DNA of 64,000 nt from Xestospongia bergquistia (lineage: Eukaryota; Porifera; Demospongiae; Haplosclerida; Petrosiidae): NCBI GenBank assembly GCA_963965975.1, contig OZ014411.1, positions 15,086,446 through 15,150,445 on the forward strand, written 5' to 3'. Shown one piece after another: positions 23,401 through 36,200 of the stretch. Every line of letters starts with the position of its first letter. The stretch's first letter is position 1. The position numbers and the translations under genes were made by a program. The notes beneath the pieces are model-generated. The model was given only the letters and a program-made list of their open reading frames with translations. It was not told where the DNA came from and did not search any database.

Positions 23401-25785
23401 CCAGTCAGTCTACAAAGGGTTTTTAAATCATAGTCATCAAAAACTAAGTTCTTTTATGTACCAACCAACACAAATAATTAAGAAGTGTTCACATGCATCA
23501 TGTCCTAGCTCTTAGAATCGTTTGAGATAAAAGAATGATAATACTTTGATGCATGGGTTGGCATGTGTATGTGCATGACCACTGTCCCCGGCTTCTTATC
23601 CAACAATAGATAATGAAAAATTCTTTAAATTCAGCTTGACAAGGTTTCCATGTTGTTTTCAAACAATTCAGTGATTTGTATTAAAAGAAGCAACCGAAAA
23701 CCACAGCTACCAATGATATCACCTAACACACACAATATTTTCACCAACTAATGTAATTTTTGAAAATTACTAATTATGTAATAGGACAATAATTTAATCC
23801 ATATCCAAATCCCAAGAAAAAGGTAAGAATAAAATACAGTCCACAAACTACTACATTGTACATCTATTTACACAAACAGTAAGGTGTCACTACAAACAAG
23901 AGTGGTAGTGATTTCATCTAATCATCATTAACACCTAGACAATTGATACCTCCAAGAAAAACCAGATCAAAACTTTAACACTCTCCATACTATATTATAT
24001 TATCATAAGTCAACTTAGAAATGTTTAGTACCTAATAGTCAACTTAGACAAATGTATATTACATTATAGTCAACTTAGACGCTACATATGATAAGTGATT
24101 ACATGTTACATGTATATATAAGATGTGATGGACATAGCACATGTTTCACACATGCAACAAGGCTATGTACAACAATCACTTGTATACAAGAATTGCTACA
24201 TTCAATTTACATAACTTTGATTATAGTCACCAATGTTATAGCTTGTGTAATAAACAGTAAAAGTTGAATTATTCACAAGATCAAAGTCAAACTATAAATC
24301 ATTTATCTAATGTATCATCTATCTGTAACTTACCCTTCAATAGTACAGTTTACTAACATAATTTTGATAGTGACATAACAATTAAGTAATATAAATAATA
24401 CTTGTATTATTGTAACTGTAATGTACATATTAATAAGCTAATATTATTACTATATTATGTCATGTAGTTGTTGTACTCTCCATAATTAGAAACATATCTT
24501 TGAAAGAGCTGTATACTATTTTGTAGAAAGTACAGTACATATTTAAAGACATGATAATGTTGGATATTATACATGTACTCTCTTCACATTAAGTTTTGCA
24601 AATAAACCATATCAATTACATTAGTGCCTTAAAGGTATAGCAACTGAGCATAGGACTGGTAATTACTCATATAACATACATTGTAGTTCTCTTCATTAAG
24701 AGAACAGACTAGAGTATCTCATTACAATACATTGTTATTCCAATACTATTGTTTAGAGTCAAATTGATAAGTTTCTGTTTGCAAACATAGAAAAGGAGAA
24801 AAGAGTGTCATTCCATTACAAATAAAATAAAATCGTTCTTAAGCGATGTTGGTGTCATAACAACCACTAAGACTTTACTAAAAATATCAAAGACATGAAT
24901 GTTGCTAGTTTAGTTGTGATATAGCTAAGAAGTATTTTTCATGCTTAAATCAGTTTATGCTTTGATTAATCAAACTATTAGTGATAAGAGTTAAAGTCAC
25001 TTGCTGTGATGTACATCTAACAACGCGTCATCAAACGATACCAATAAAAGACACAACAACAAGTCACTTTCTACTGGGAAAGGAAGATAAACAACTATTG
25101 TTTTGCATACAGTATGAATCATCTATATATCACTCAGGCAGACGACATACAGATATTAATGATGTGTGATTTGTGTCAATTGATTTTTAGGAAATAATAT
25201 CATAACAATACGAAAAGGATATTATCAATCAAAATGTGATTTATTTATTGGTGAGGTCAATAGATTACATCATGATTGGTAGATCCAATATAACTAACTA
25301 TTCAGAATATAACTGAAAGGAAGGGAACATTAGGTTTCATCACGCAGGAAATAGAAGACTTATCCTAAAAGCAGTTTGCTTCTTTGTCAAAGTAACTCTA
25401 GCGTAATATTATATTTTGTGTATCATCAATGCAAGATAGAAAAATGATCTAAAATTAATATTAATTATAGTAAAGGGATGGCATCAAATCATGAAACTTT
25501 ACAAAAGTTGTTAAAGTTATAAGGTGCAAATTATGCTAACTGCTACAAACAATACAACATAAATCACTTGCAATAGTACTCATCTTAGCATTAAAGATAA
25601 ACCCTGACTATTAAAGTCAAATTATGAGTAGTGTCCTCTACACACACACACTATTCAAACCTGATCACCAAACACGATAGAAAATGCTATTGTTAAAACA
25701 GCACACACACACACACAAACACTTTACCTTCCAATAAGGACTCAGTCGTCTCACCTTCCGCCCGTTGCCCAGGGTAGCAATCCAT
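12831..25785 (-). CDS. RFX4-like: RFX-A: RFX4-like winged-helix transcription factor, 945 aa
   Basis: Sixteen exons, 5' to 3': 25728-25785, 21657-21735, 20483-20606, 20330-20391, 18451-18528, 18312-18342, 18145-18234, 17990-18067, 17570-17733, 16567-16667, 16229-16287, 15861-16011, 15485-15579, 14677-14794, 14463-14579 and 12831-14263. They sum to 2838 bp in frame. The ATG is at 25785-25783. The RFX DNA-binding domain lies about residues 40-135 ([44 protein letters not shown]); it binds X-box DNA. The extended dimerization region follows ([32 protein letters not shown], the RRQTSL block). The NAASFGKIIRQQFP and GQSKYHYYG signatures favour the RFX4/6/8 group, nearest RFX4. The last exon encodes about 475 residues rich in Ser, Thr, Pro and Gln, a likely transactivation tail. 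Family certain; RFX4 assignment probable. Confidence 0.93.
16713..17436. repeat. 41-bp tandem repeat with nested higher-order structure
   Basis: About 17.5 copies of a 41-bp unit (ATTACCCATATATAATAATT followed by a GGGAATAAG/GGGAATGAG half) lie in an RFX-A intron. Two unit types strictly alternate: CATAT with AATAAG, and CACAT with AATGAG, giving an 82-bp dimer. The array is followed by (TA)n up to about 17465. Confidence 0.97.
18529..20329. other. RFX-A intron, 1.8 kb
   Basis: This intron splits the RFX DNA-binding domain between SK and YHYYG. It is AT-rich, with no convincing exon, RNA gene or strong repeat on either strand. The open frame at 19490-19720 has no family resemblance and no splice context. 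Confidence 0.5.
21736..25727. other. RFX-A first intron, 4.0 kb
   Basis: This is the largest intron of the window, lying directly after the 19-codon first coding exon. Apart from the duplicated element at 22615-22975 it holds only AT-rich sequence with no credible gene. First introns of this size often hold regulatory elements, but none can be named by eye. Confidence 0.5.
22615..22975. repeat. Tandem 166-bp element containing a hairpin
   Basis: Copies start at 22615 and 22781 (ACACTAG.GCC.CTATAC.G), with a partial third near 22929. Each holds GACAGACTTCTGTCTCC, a short inverted repeat, then AGCAACAGGAGAG and a shared GTTATGAATATTCAT block. The 22787-22972 open frame lies entirely in this repeat and is not a gene. 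Confidence 0.8.
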
Positions 25786-25829
25786 GTTCTTTTGGCACGA
25801 AAATGGACACAACGTGGTTCACAGGAACG

Positions 25830-25841
25830 GTTGCCAGTAAT
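25830..25841 (+). promoter_or_regulatory. X-box-like site, proximal RFX-A promoter
   Basis: GTTGCCAGTAAT matches the RFX consensus GTNRCC-RGYAAC at 11 of 12 positions with no spacer. It lies 45 bp upstream of the RFX-A ATG. Confidence 0.4.
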
Positions 25842-25994
25842 GTTCACAGATACAATAGTCAATTGTAGTCAACCTCTGTATTGATGAGCTTTTATACTAC
25901 TTGAAGACACGTTTAGGCTTCCTAGAACTTTGTCACATCGTCAATTTAGCTCAAAAACGCTGTAACTCACTCATGATGACGGACATTTTATGCT

Positions 25995-26008
25995 GTAACC
26001 TACGCAAC
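25995..26008 (+). promoter_or_regulatory. X-box-like site, upstream RFX-A promoter
   Basis: GTAACCTACGCAAC matches GTNRCC-N2-RGYAAC at 11 of 12 informative positions, with a C where a purine is expected. It lies about 210 bp upstream of the RFX-A ATG. Confidence 0.4.
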
Positions 26009-26080
26009 CATTTCTAAGGTAACGACCGGAAGCGCAATGGAATGTAATAACTATAATTATTATTAGCATAATTAACATGT

Positions 26081-26313
26081 ACTATGATCTCGTGATTATT
26101 GTTATTTATTAAAAATTTAATCTAATTTAATATTTACTGATATTTGCTTATCTACCTATATTACAATGACTGCATTAATTGAATATATACATATTTATTA
26201 ACCTATCACACTATGATCTCATGATTATTGTTATTTATTGAAAATTTAATCTAATTTATTATTTACTAATAATTGCTTATCTACTGACATTACAATGACT
26301 GCATTAATTGAAT
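26081..26313. repeat. Direct duplication of 104 bp
   Basis: Copies at 26081-26184 and 26210-26313 begin ACTATGATCTC.TGATTATT and end TTACAATGACTGCATTAATT GAAT, with only a few differences and a 25-bp spacer. Confidence 0.9.
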
Positions 26314-27265
26314 CACACTTCAATAAACAAATAAATAATACCGTAATTAAGAAATACTAACATCATTTTCTGATTTCAGACACTTTAACGATCAACATGA
26401 AGACAGTAAATATGGAATGTTTCTTTTTATGAAAGAAATGTAGCACAATAGATTACACCAGCTGGTACTCTGCAAGGTATGCTTATTATATATAGCTCCA
26501 TGGTTCTATAGCACTCAGTAGTACTAGTAGGCAATTTGTAACAAAATAATTCAAACATCTGCACGATCTGTTACAATATACCACCTGACATTAGAGAGTA
26601 TTTGTAGCATTCCAGAAGTTTTAACACATTAGATGCATATAGCTATTATAACAATTAATCTACTGTTAGGTTTTTAACATCACTCATTACTGTGTACACA
26701 ATACAATGAAAGCTACACAGACTTCTTTAGTGAGCTATAAAGAATTGGTACATTTGTCATTGACAGGAAAGGTAAACGCCACAAGAAATTACTCTGTTTA
26801 GCAGTTGGTCTACTTCCTTGGTTTATTATTCAAGTATCAGGAGCACAAATGGTCCACCAAACTGATCCTGCAATAAAACCAAGTAAGAGAGAGAGATAGA
26901 GAGCTATTAATAGTTTTTAACTAAAATAATTGCATTTACTAAGGAAATAGTTAAGTCATATTGAAAAAATGAGCAACTTACCATGGTATAGACTGATGCA
27001 TACATAGTTGAACTGGCTTTACTTACAGAGCAAAATCGACTGAGCTATTGATCTGAAATGTGAATCTAAAATAAAGAGACATTACTTCTTCACTACTAAT
27101 GTTAATTATCGGTATTCAGTCATTCCTCAAAACTACACACTGTCTAGGAATTCTGTAATCTAATGATAACTCACAAATGTTTGCATAACAGAGTGAAGTT
27201 TACATGAGACAAGTATCAAACTGTCAGCCCCTCCTACAAAAATTATACCTCCCCTCAAATCAGTG

Positions 27266-30200
27266 ATGATCACCTCTTTTAAAAAATGGACAATTTTGTT
27301 CCTGCTTTCTGTTCTTCTCTGCTGTGGTAATTTGCTCAATTTCTTTCTCACTTACAAGACAGTACGTCAATGTTCCACATCACCAACTAGTCCAGGATTT
27401 GGAAAACCTCTATTATCTACAACTTCTGTAAAAAGGTTGAAGTGGAAGGAATCTAATCCATTAACTCACATATCAAGTCACAATACACCATACAAAAGAC
27501 ATTGGAAAACTTTTCAACACTTTTCAAATGAGCAAGATTGTTATTTTAAGAAAGATCCATTGGAACGTTACATTTGTGAAGTGGAGTCATTTTACGTGTT
27601 CTATACAACTAAAGCACATCCACTGGTTGTAGCCAGAGATCTCTCCATATTACGGTACTATGCACAAAGAGACCTTCAAGGCTGGACACTTGCATACAGG
27701 AACATAAGTTTTGAAGTAACAGAGCAAGCGTTTAAGCAATCTACAAAATTCTCTGATATATCAGTGCTACTCTGTTTGGGAATAGTATCTCAAGACAGAT
27801 ACTGTTTAAAACCAAGTGCCTACAAAAATTTAGGTCAAGGTCAAAAAATCAATCAAATTCATAATATGAGAGATACTTTGTGGCGAAAGGATGGATTTTG
27901 CTACACTCTACGAGAAGCATTGCATGGTTATAGAGGCTGGCATAATTTCACATTTCCTTGCTGGGTACTACCTCAAGATAAAGATGCTCTTGAGAAGGAA
28001 ATGTCCAGAACTACTACTACTGACTATATCGTTAAACCTGCTTTTCGTGGAGAGGGACATGGCATATATGTGGTCCGTTCTTTCAAAGAAATTAGTCATT
28101 CAACTGCTGAGAGTTATGTTATACAACCATTTCTTAAGAGACCTTATCTAGTTAGAGGAAGGAAATTTGACTTTAGGACATATGTACTTGTTACTTCGAT
28201 ATCTCCACCTTGTGTTTATTTTTACAAAGAAGGCTTAGTTCGATTTGCATCCAGTAAATACAACTACAATGCAACAAGAGGTGGTAAAGAGCAACAATAT
28301 TTAACTAACACTTCAGTTGGCAAAAAGTTTGCACAGTTGTCTAATCTCACATGGACATATGAACGTTTATGTAAATACCTTGAGAAGAGGAATGTCAATA
28401 CAACCAAGTTATTTGATTCAATACGAAACGCAATTACAAGAACAATACTAGCTTCTGAATTTCGTTTTCTTAGTGACATAAAGTAAGTGTTACTATACCA
28501 GGTGGCTCCTTCAATGTTTAATTTACAATTTCTATAACTAGACAACACGACATACTTAAATGTTGATATAGTTCCTCTTTGTGTATGATATTTTAATGTA
28601 AATTATATAATTAATAACTTTATACTTAAGTCTGTAATTGACAAAGTAGAATAATAGACATTAAATTATGTCTTTACCACCTATGAGTTAAGTTTATTTT
28701 TACATCTATTTTGACTAAATTTGTGCTTTTAAAACTATAACCACTGCAGAGTAAATAGTATGCATTATGTATGTATGTGTTACATGTAAGTGTTTTATGA
28801 TATACTGAGTTTATAGATAAAATACTGAAATAAATTCAAGTTTAATACATTTTTCTAGGTTTAATTTAGGTGGATATGACTGCCGTAACTGTTATCATCT
28901 TCTAGGAGTGGATGTTATCATAGATGAAAATCTTCATCCAATTGTTATCGAGGTAAGTAAGTAATTGTTAAATGACAAATAAAAATTGAAAGCGTATACA
29001 AGCTACTAATTAAAACTTTGGAAATTCACATTTGATGTTACTTGCTTTATTGTTTGTCCAAATTTTGATTTCAAGTTTTGATCATAATGTTAGTGGCAGT
29101 GAAGTTGGGTTGACCAGATGGTTAGGTACTTAAGAAACACTTGACAGGAACATTTATATGATAGGCACTTCTCAAAATTGTTAGAGGAGTATTATATACC
29201 TGGACAATATGGGTTTCAAGCATCTGTGTCCTCCCCACGAAGTTCACCTAATTATTCAAAGAGTTTTATTAAGTTAACACAATAGTAACTGTTCTAGTTT
29301 ATAGTGTAAACAATGTTTATTTGTGTACCATGCAACATGATACCTCATTGATTAATTGAACTATGAACCATCATGTGTATTGCCAAAATTAAAACCAAGT
29401 ATTTATAATTTTAAGTGTTATGACTTCATGACTTATCTATGGTGTAGAACTAGGGGGGGGGGGGCAGGGGGGCTGGGGCACCCCCACTTTTGAAACTCTG
29501 CCCCCTGACTGTTTGATTTTTGACTGTGTGATATAAAGTATGCATAATGAATTCCACTCCACACTAACAAACTGGGTGTAAACTAATAATGTGATTGATC
29601 AAACAATCAGCCAGCTGTATATGAATCACACATTTAGACTTAGCATCCATTGCAAAAGAATTCATTCATGCTACCGATGAACAGGTTAAATAATTTTGTA
29701 ATTTTTAGTTAATTTTTAAAATAAGATTTTCAATTACATCTTTTTTCATTTACATCTATCTGATTCTTCTCTAAGCACTTGCCCCCCCCCCCACTTTTCA
29801 GTAGCTGTCTCCATCCATGCTTATAAATGTTTATAAGAACTATTTGCCACACATTTCCTCTTCATTCATATTTGTCCATCCATTCATTCATTCATCTAGC
29901 TGCATTCATCTATCCATCCATTTATCTCTCCGTCTGTCCATCCATTCATTCATCCATCCATCCATCTGTCAATCCATTTATTCAATTGTTCATCCAGTCA
30001 TCATCCATCCATTTAGCTATCTGTCCATCCATTCATTGGCATAGTGAAATATCAATAATATAAAAGTAAAACTAAATTAAGTAATAAAATATTTCAAACA
30101 TAATGATTACAATATAACAAACTAATGAAGCAGATAGTGAAGAATTTCACAGATTTTGATCACCAACATGCTATGTACATTAGTAATTTACAACATGAAC

Positions 30201-31612
30201 ATTGGACACTATAATGGCCAATTTTCAATAAAAGGACTTTCAAAGACACCAATATCTTTAAAAGGTATTATGCATTTTGTGTTAATGTATGTGGGAAACA
30301 CTTTAACCACATGGCATTGTATGGATTAGTTGGTTGACACTGATACTGTTGATATATGTCTTCTTATTCTAATAACCATTGATATTGTAATAATGTACAT
30401 ACACACCCATCATTTCTATTTCTTAGCATTGTATACCACTTCAAAACAACATAATAAAATACTTGGAATGTTCCTCTACTCAAGTGTCACATCTCAGCGA
30501 AAAATAAACTTTAAATTAGAAATAGATAACACTGCTTTGGTTGATTGAAGTAATAGAATGCCTTTGAAGTAAGTAGTGACAATAGACTTATGACTAAAAG
30601 TAATCTAAAAATATAAAGAGATTGTTAAGGTATTCCTTTTTGGGACTCATAGTATATAGTAATAAAACATTATGAAGTATTATAAAGATTGTGTATAATA
30701 TAGAAGAATTATATATCAACATTAGGATTTTATTCCATGTCAAATTAAGTGAGCTTGTAATTTTGATAAATAATTAGTAATGTTGGATATTCTGAATGAT
30801 CTTCTCTTCTATGCTGACACACATCAGTCAGATAATGTTGAATACTGATATCATGTAATAAAATAAGGAACTATACAATCATTATATTGATTACCAAGAA
30901 ATGTTTAACATAGTTCATTATTAGGTAAGAAGTATAATGTGATGAGTCTTTTTAAAGTCAACAATCATAACATTGTAACTTCAAATGGAGTATTCTTTTG
31001 AGATAATGTTATCATTGTTAAAATAACTTGGCACTGAGTCAAATACAATACATTGTGGGTGTGTCATTAATGTTAAGTAAATAAAAGTTGCATTAGTGCA
31101 TGTGTTTATTGCTTCTAGTTAGTAAAACTGAGTTATTAATTATTATGATATTGTTTTTACCACACCAGATAAACGGTCTTCCTTCTATGCAACTATCTCA
31201 TGAAATGGGTGTGTTACCAAATCCCTCAAGTGCTTATACGTCAACCAAGTACGGACTAATGAATGACATGTTACACATTCTATATGGAAATATCTCAGTT
31301 GCTAAAATCCTATCACAAGATCTACGTACATTGAAAATTGGTATAGGACCTGGACCATTGTGTAATTCATCAGTACATATATATTGTGTTGATATCAAGA
31401 TGTTACAACATTTGGTGTCTGTTACTAGAGAACGACTACTTCAAGGAGGTTATCAGAGAACTTATCCTGTTGCTGACGGAGAGAGATATTCCAGATTTAT
31501 AAGACATATGGATAATTTGATACATAGGAAATTGGACAAAGCATATAACGCTCGCACACTGTGGCAAATTCATCACTTATTAACAGCACTGGAAAAATTA
31601 AACATGAAATAG
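27266..31612 (+). CDS. Tubulin-tyrosine-ligase-like enzyme with N-terminal membrane anchor, 584 aa
   Basis: Three exons (27266-28482, 28859-28952, 31169-31612) close in frame. The start is the ATG at 27266; a GTG just before it is not used. Residues about 5-30 (KKWTILFLLSVLLCCGNLL) form a signal anchor or signal peptide. The C-terminal two thirds is a TTL domain of the ATP-grasp fold: DYIVKPAFRGEGHGIYVV (nucleotide-binding Lys), VRGRKFDFRTYVLV, YFYKEGLVRFA, YLTNTSVGK, and the acidic metal site DENLHPIVIEINGLPSM. TTL/TTLL enzymes ligate Tyr, Glu or Gly onto proteins, usually tubulin in the cytosol. Here at least eight N-X-S/T sequons (NIS, NFT, NAT, NTS, NLT, NTT, NIS, NSS) and paired cysteines suggest a lumenal domain, which would be unusual. 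Substrate unknown. Confidence 0.9.
28953..31168. other. TTLL intron 2, 2.2 kb, with low-complexity DNA
   Basis: The intron splits the metal-site motif after IVIE. It holds a 12-G run with neighbouring G-runs (29453-29478), a run of C (about 29779-29791), and a degenerate CATC/CATT tract (about 29868-30030). The open frames at 29817-30063 come from that tract. Nothing else is recognisable. Confidence 0.7.
29868..30030. repeat. Degenerate (CATC/CATT)n tetranucleotide tract
   Basis: Repeats of CCATCCATTCATT type inside the TTLL intron. Confidence 0.9.
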
Positions 31613-31736
31613 TTAAAAGTGTTTGTTTAATAATAATTTTTATTAGATTTCTAGTTAGTGCACGTGATGTCCGGCCGCGAGTGACAAGTTTATATGTTGA
31701 GTGTCTGGATTAAGTTTAATTGTATGCAAGTCTGAA

Positions 31737-33212
31737 ATGGATGAGGAGATTTACTCTGACGAAGAGTATTGTCCTGTATCAGAACTACGCCAAAGCACCA
31801 CCAGACCTTCAAAGAAGCACCAAGGTAAACTAACTGCAGTAAATTAAAATTATAGATATTCTCCTTTGTTTTAGTATGAGTAAACGTAGTAGAATTATTG
31901 TTACTTTTGTGTATATTAATATACTATGGTTTTAATTTTAAATAGTAACGAACAAAACAATTAAAATGAGTCCTAGTATATAGCAGCATAATATGATATT
32001 CAGGATGCTCATGTCAGTAGTCACTGTAGTAATTGGACATATTTTTATATTCTTTAATTTGTTCCACTTTAGGTCGCAGTAGATCAAAACCATTAAAGAC
32101 ACACAAACTCTCTTCAACAACTATTTTAGATTGGTAAGTTATAGAATAAACTATAACACTTAATTGTGACATTAAATGTTATCTCCACTTGTAATATTAA
32201 GCTAATAATCAGATGCTATAATATAGTTGACTCTTGTGAATATTGTCATATGATGTAATACAGTATTAATCTATTAAACATATCATTTCTCTCTAACAGG
32301 TTAAGTGAGAACTATGTTACTGTACCTGGTTCCTGTTTGCCAAGGTGTGCACTATATACACATTATCAAGATTTCTGCAAGAGAATGAAGTTAGTACCGC
32401 TGAGTGCTGCTAGCTTTGGCAAAGTAAGAATGACAAGATATTAGAAGATTAGTCCTTTGTAATTTAAATGATGAAATGTGCATGATATATTATTGAATAC
32501 TAGAGTAACTTCACTAAATTAGGTGTTATCACTTTAATGTATATGACTATGTAGGTTGTGAGAATTAAATTTCCTAACCTGTCAACACGTCGACTTGGAA
32601 CTAGAGGTCAATCCAAGTAAGTATTACAATCATTATTTCTTGTCATGGCATGACAATGAATATAAAGTATATTAACTAATATTGTAAATAACATAGGGCT
32701 AAAAAATGATTGTGTCCTGACATTGTGTAATCATGATAAAACCTCATATTATTCGGTTATTAGGTACCATTACTATGGTCTGGCTATTAGAGAATCATCT
32801 GTTTACTATAAAAAAGGTTATGTAAAGAAAGGGATCACTAGGTAAGTAACAGTTATATTGTTGGTTGCATCTGTTTTGTCATTTCTTTCACTTCATTATA
32901 TATAAATAATTTGTTATAACAATAAAATGAAATGATATGAAATGAATTAGGATTGTAGTTAAATATATTTTGCTTAACACCTACCTATTAATAATTGTAC
33001 TTTTCTTTTCTCTAGGTTTTCTAATAACCCATGCAAGAAAGAGGTACATATTGACATGTATAGGACATTTACTGTTAAATATGTCAAACTATTGTCATAA
33101 AGCTAAGCTATTGTTTGAGCAACATAATGTTATGTTTAAATATGAGCAATAAATATAGTAATGACTACATTCACATTAAACACATGTGTATTTTTTGAGA
33201 TATTATTGAACT

Positions 33213-33256
<44 letters not shown>

Positions 33257-36200
33257 TTCTCTCTCACACATGCACACACACACATATTGTCATCACAGAC
33301 TAATTTATTAATGCCTTCTAATAAAGGATCTTTATTGCCTGAGTTCCCTGATGTGAAGAGTATTGTACTACCTTATGCCTTTCCAATTGATAGGGTAAAT
33401 ATATTATAGACTTATCAATTGACATTATATTCATCATACACCTGTGTTCATTTTCACTGGTTTCAAATACCACAGTACATTTGTTGCCATGGCTACAAAT
33501 CACCATAGCTTTAGTCTGGTTATGATGGGAATTTAAGGGTTGGTTATTAGATCAGAAGGTTTTTTATTTGTCAATGAACTTGTAGAACTTCTTATTTACA
33601 AATACAAGCATTGTCATATCAACATTAGAACCACATCAATCGAATATATACTGAAATAGTACAACATAGCTGAGCACATATTATAGAGAAAGTAGATACA
33701 TCAGATTTTTATCCAGAGCACTAGTGTATAATGTCAGAGGTGTCCTAATGTACAATAATACTCTAAATGATCAATTAATACTAAGTAGGATGTATCACAT
33801 GATCATATGATAGGTATAATAGGATATATGTTATCATTATCTTTGTCCTCTTAGTTAGAGCAGTTTATGGTTATGTATAGAGCTCATTGTCAACGAGTAC
33901 ATGATTCCATTACAAGGAGGAATTTCTCTGAGGTAAGGGCAGTTTTATATAGTAGCTATCACTGTGTTAATAGTTGAAATAATTTTGATAATACTTCGCT
34001 CTTCTACCAGTAAAGAAATTCCAATAAGTTTGAACATTTCTTATACTAATTTTATACCTAAGATATAACTATGATAGGGAGAAAAGGAGATGGAGGGAAG
34101 GAGAAGCATATAACATGATATATAAATATTATTATTGGAAATGACAAGATTGTTTAAGGACTACAAGTTTGTGATTATATTTGTCACTATGTACATCGAA
34201 GTCATGTGTGCTTCAATATTGACAACTTCATTATATTCACTTTTGTTACAATAAGATTGTACCATCTTTGGACTTTATTAAAAAAACAGTGTGATATGAT
34301 CTAATTGATATTGATTGATGATAACAGTATGACTTGTAAACTAGATAGAAGAATTAAAAAGACATAAGAGGATTAACAGTACTATATAGACCAGCTACAA
34401 TATCAATTTGATAATAGCTAGCTCCAGGGTGTGGTATTTTAGGAATTTGTAAGATATGTCTTTGACATTGTATGGATTTTTTATCTTACCTACATACAAT
34501 GAAGCTGCAAAATACCCAGTTCAGTAGGCAGAATACATTGATAAAAGTCTCATGTCATTATCTCATAAGACAACAAAGTTATTTACATTGTTAAGGGCCA
34601 AAGTCAGTTCAAGCATATTACAGTTACCTTTTATTATATTTACGATGGTATTTAAATAAAAGTTATAATAGGATTGTGATGCATAACATTTATAGTATTT
34701 ATAATAGTAAAATGGTTTTCTTAAAATAAAACAAATAGATTTACTATATCATTTATTGGTCTGTTGTTTAAGATAAAGAACTATTATAATGCATTGTTAA
34801 TGTCTTATCTTAGACATTAATACTTATTTGTTAAATGTTTGGGTGACAGTGACAAGATTTGCTTCAATTAACAAAAAGAATAACAGAATAAAAGTTATTA
34901 TTAGTTGCAAATAATTAAACAGACATTGTCTAAAACATCTACATGAAAATTGAGACCCCAGTGTAGAGAAGAATGTAATATAATATATTAATATATTGTA
35001 TAGGATGCTCTTATTTTATCTGCTATCATTTTATTGTTACCTAACTAACTTAAGAAAAAATTATCATTCATACATGTATATAATGAGCATATATATTAGA
35101 GGGTGTTATGAGTGTTTGTGTGGTTGCTAGGTAGCCATTTATAGATGATATCATATATTTTGACTTTTTATGTTTGTATGTCTACAGGTTGAAGAGTTTA
35201 TAATTCACTTTTGGAGAGGAATGCCATCTCATATGTTACCTATCTTAGACTGTAAAGTCACATTAGATCTGATCGCAGTATGTGATTCTATGCTATATAA
35301 GGTATGAATTATATCTATGAGTATGAACATGACTATACTTGTAATGAAAAAACTGTTGCTAGGTGAGGAGTAGGTAGGAGTTACAATGTTATGCTCTTAT
35401 CTTTAATTGATGTATTATGAAAGGATGTATTATATTACAATACCAACCAGAGCTTATTAGATGAATGAATGAAACTTCTCTTATTCTATTAAACACAAGC
35501 AATGATTCCTACTTAGATAATTTTGTGATTTATGATACTATATGATGTGGTGTTCTGATAACACATTTTCACTTCAAAGAGATGTCAATGTAACAATAAT
35601 TTTATATATGTTGATGTATAATGTAAAAAAAAACATAGAGATAACTAAAGCAACTGAATGCTGTTAGCTTTTCTTATTTAATAGCCTATTCAAACACAAT
35701 TATACACTTGCCTTTTCTAATAGACATAAAAATGGATACTATTAATGTATATTGCACATTCTATCATCAAGATACACTCATAAACATGTACATTACTAAT
35801 AAATGAACTATAACTAAAGAAATGCTATAAATCTAGAACTGCCACTATCAACAAAATTTTAATTTTTAACTAGACATAACAGAGAGTGAATATTGTCATA
35901 GACAATATGAGTATTGGCTTGAGTGCACTATGAGTATTGGGTTGGGGTATAGTTTTTTTTTTTTTACTTGAAGCATTACAAACAGGATATATGTCTAATA
36001 TCTAACTATAGTACCATTCTTGATGAAGACAGTTTACATGGCTGCTCAGCCTATCCCATTTAATGGTTGCCTGGTTACATGGGTGCCTATTGTCTGCATC
36101 CACATGGTACTATTACATTTTAATCAGATATAGAACAGTATGAATTATTGTACATATTTCACATGATAATCTCAGCAAATGCTTTAATGCAATAACATTT

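Larger units (their letters stand above)
25786..27265. other. Intergenic region between RFX-A and TTLL
   Basis: About 1.5 kb between divergent genes. It holds the RFX-A promoter with two X-box-like sites, a 104-bp tandem duplication (26081-26313), and an orphan exon-like frame with a signal-peptide character (about 26776-26882). The rest is AT-rich with no recognisable feature. Confidence 0.6.

Noticed and set aside
25747-25785. Third X-box-like element, GTTGCC...AGCAAT, overlapping the RFX-A start codon
   Set aside because: The half-sites are six bases apart, outside the usual 0-3 spacing, and the sequence is coding.
27891-28548. Overlapping open frames inside the TTLL exon
   Set aside because: They are in other frames or on the other strand of a confidently identified catalytic domain.
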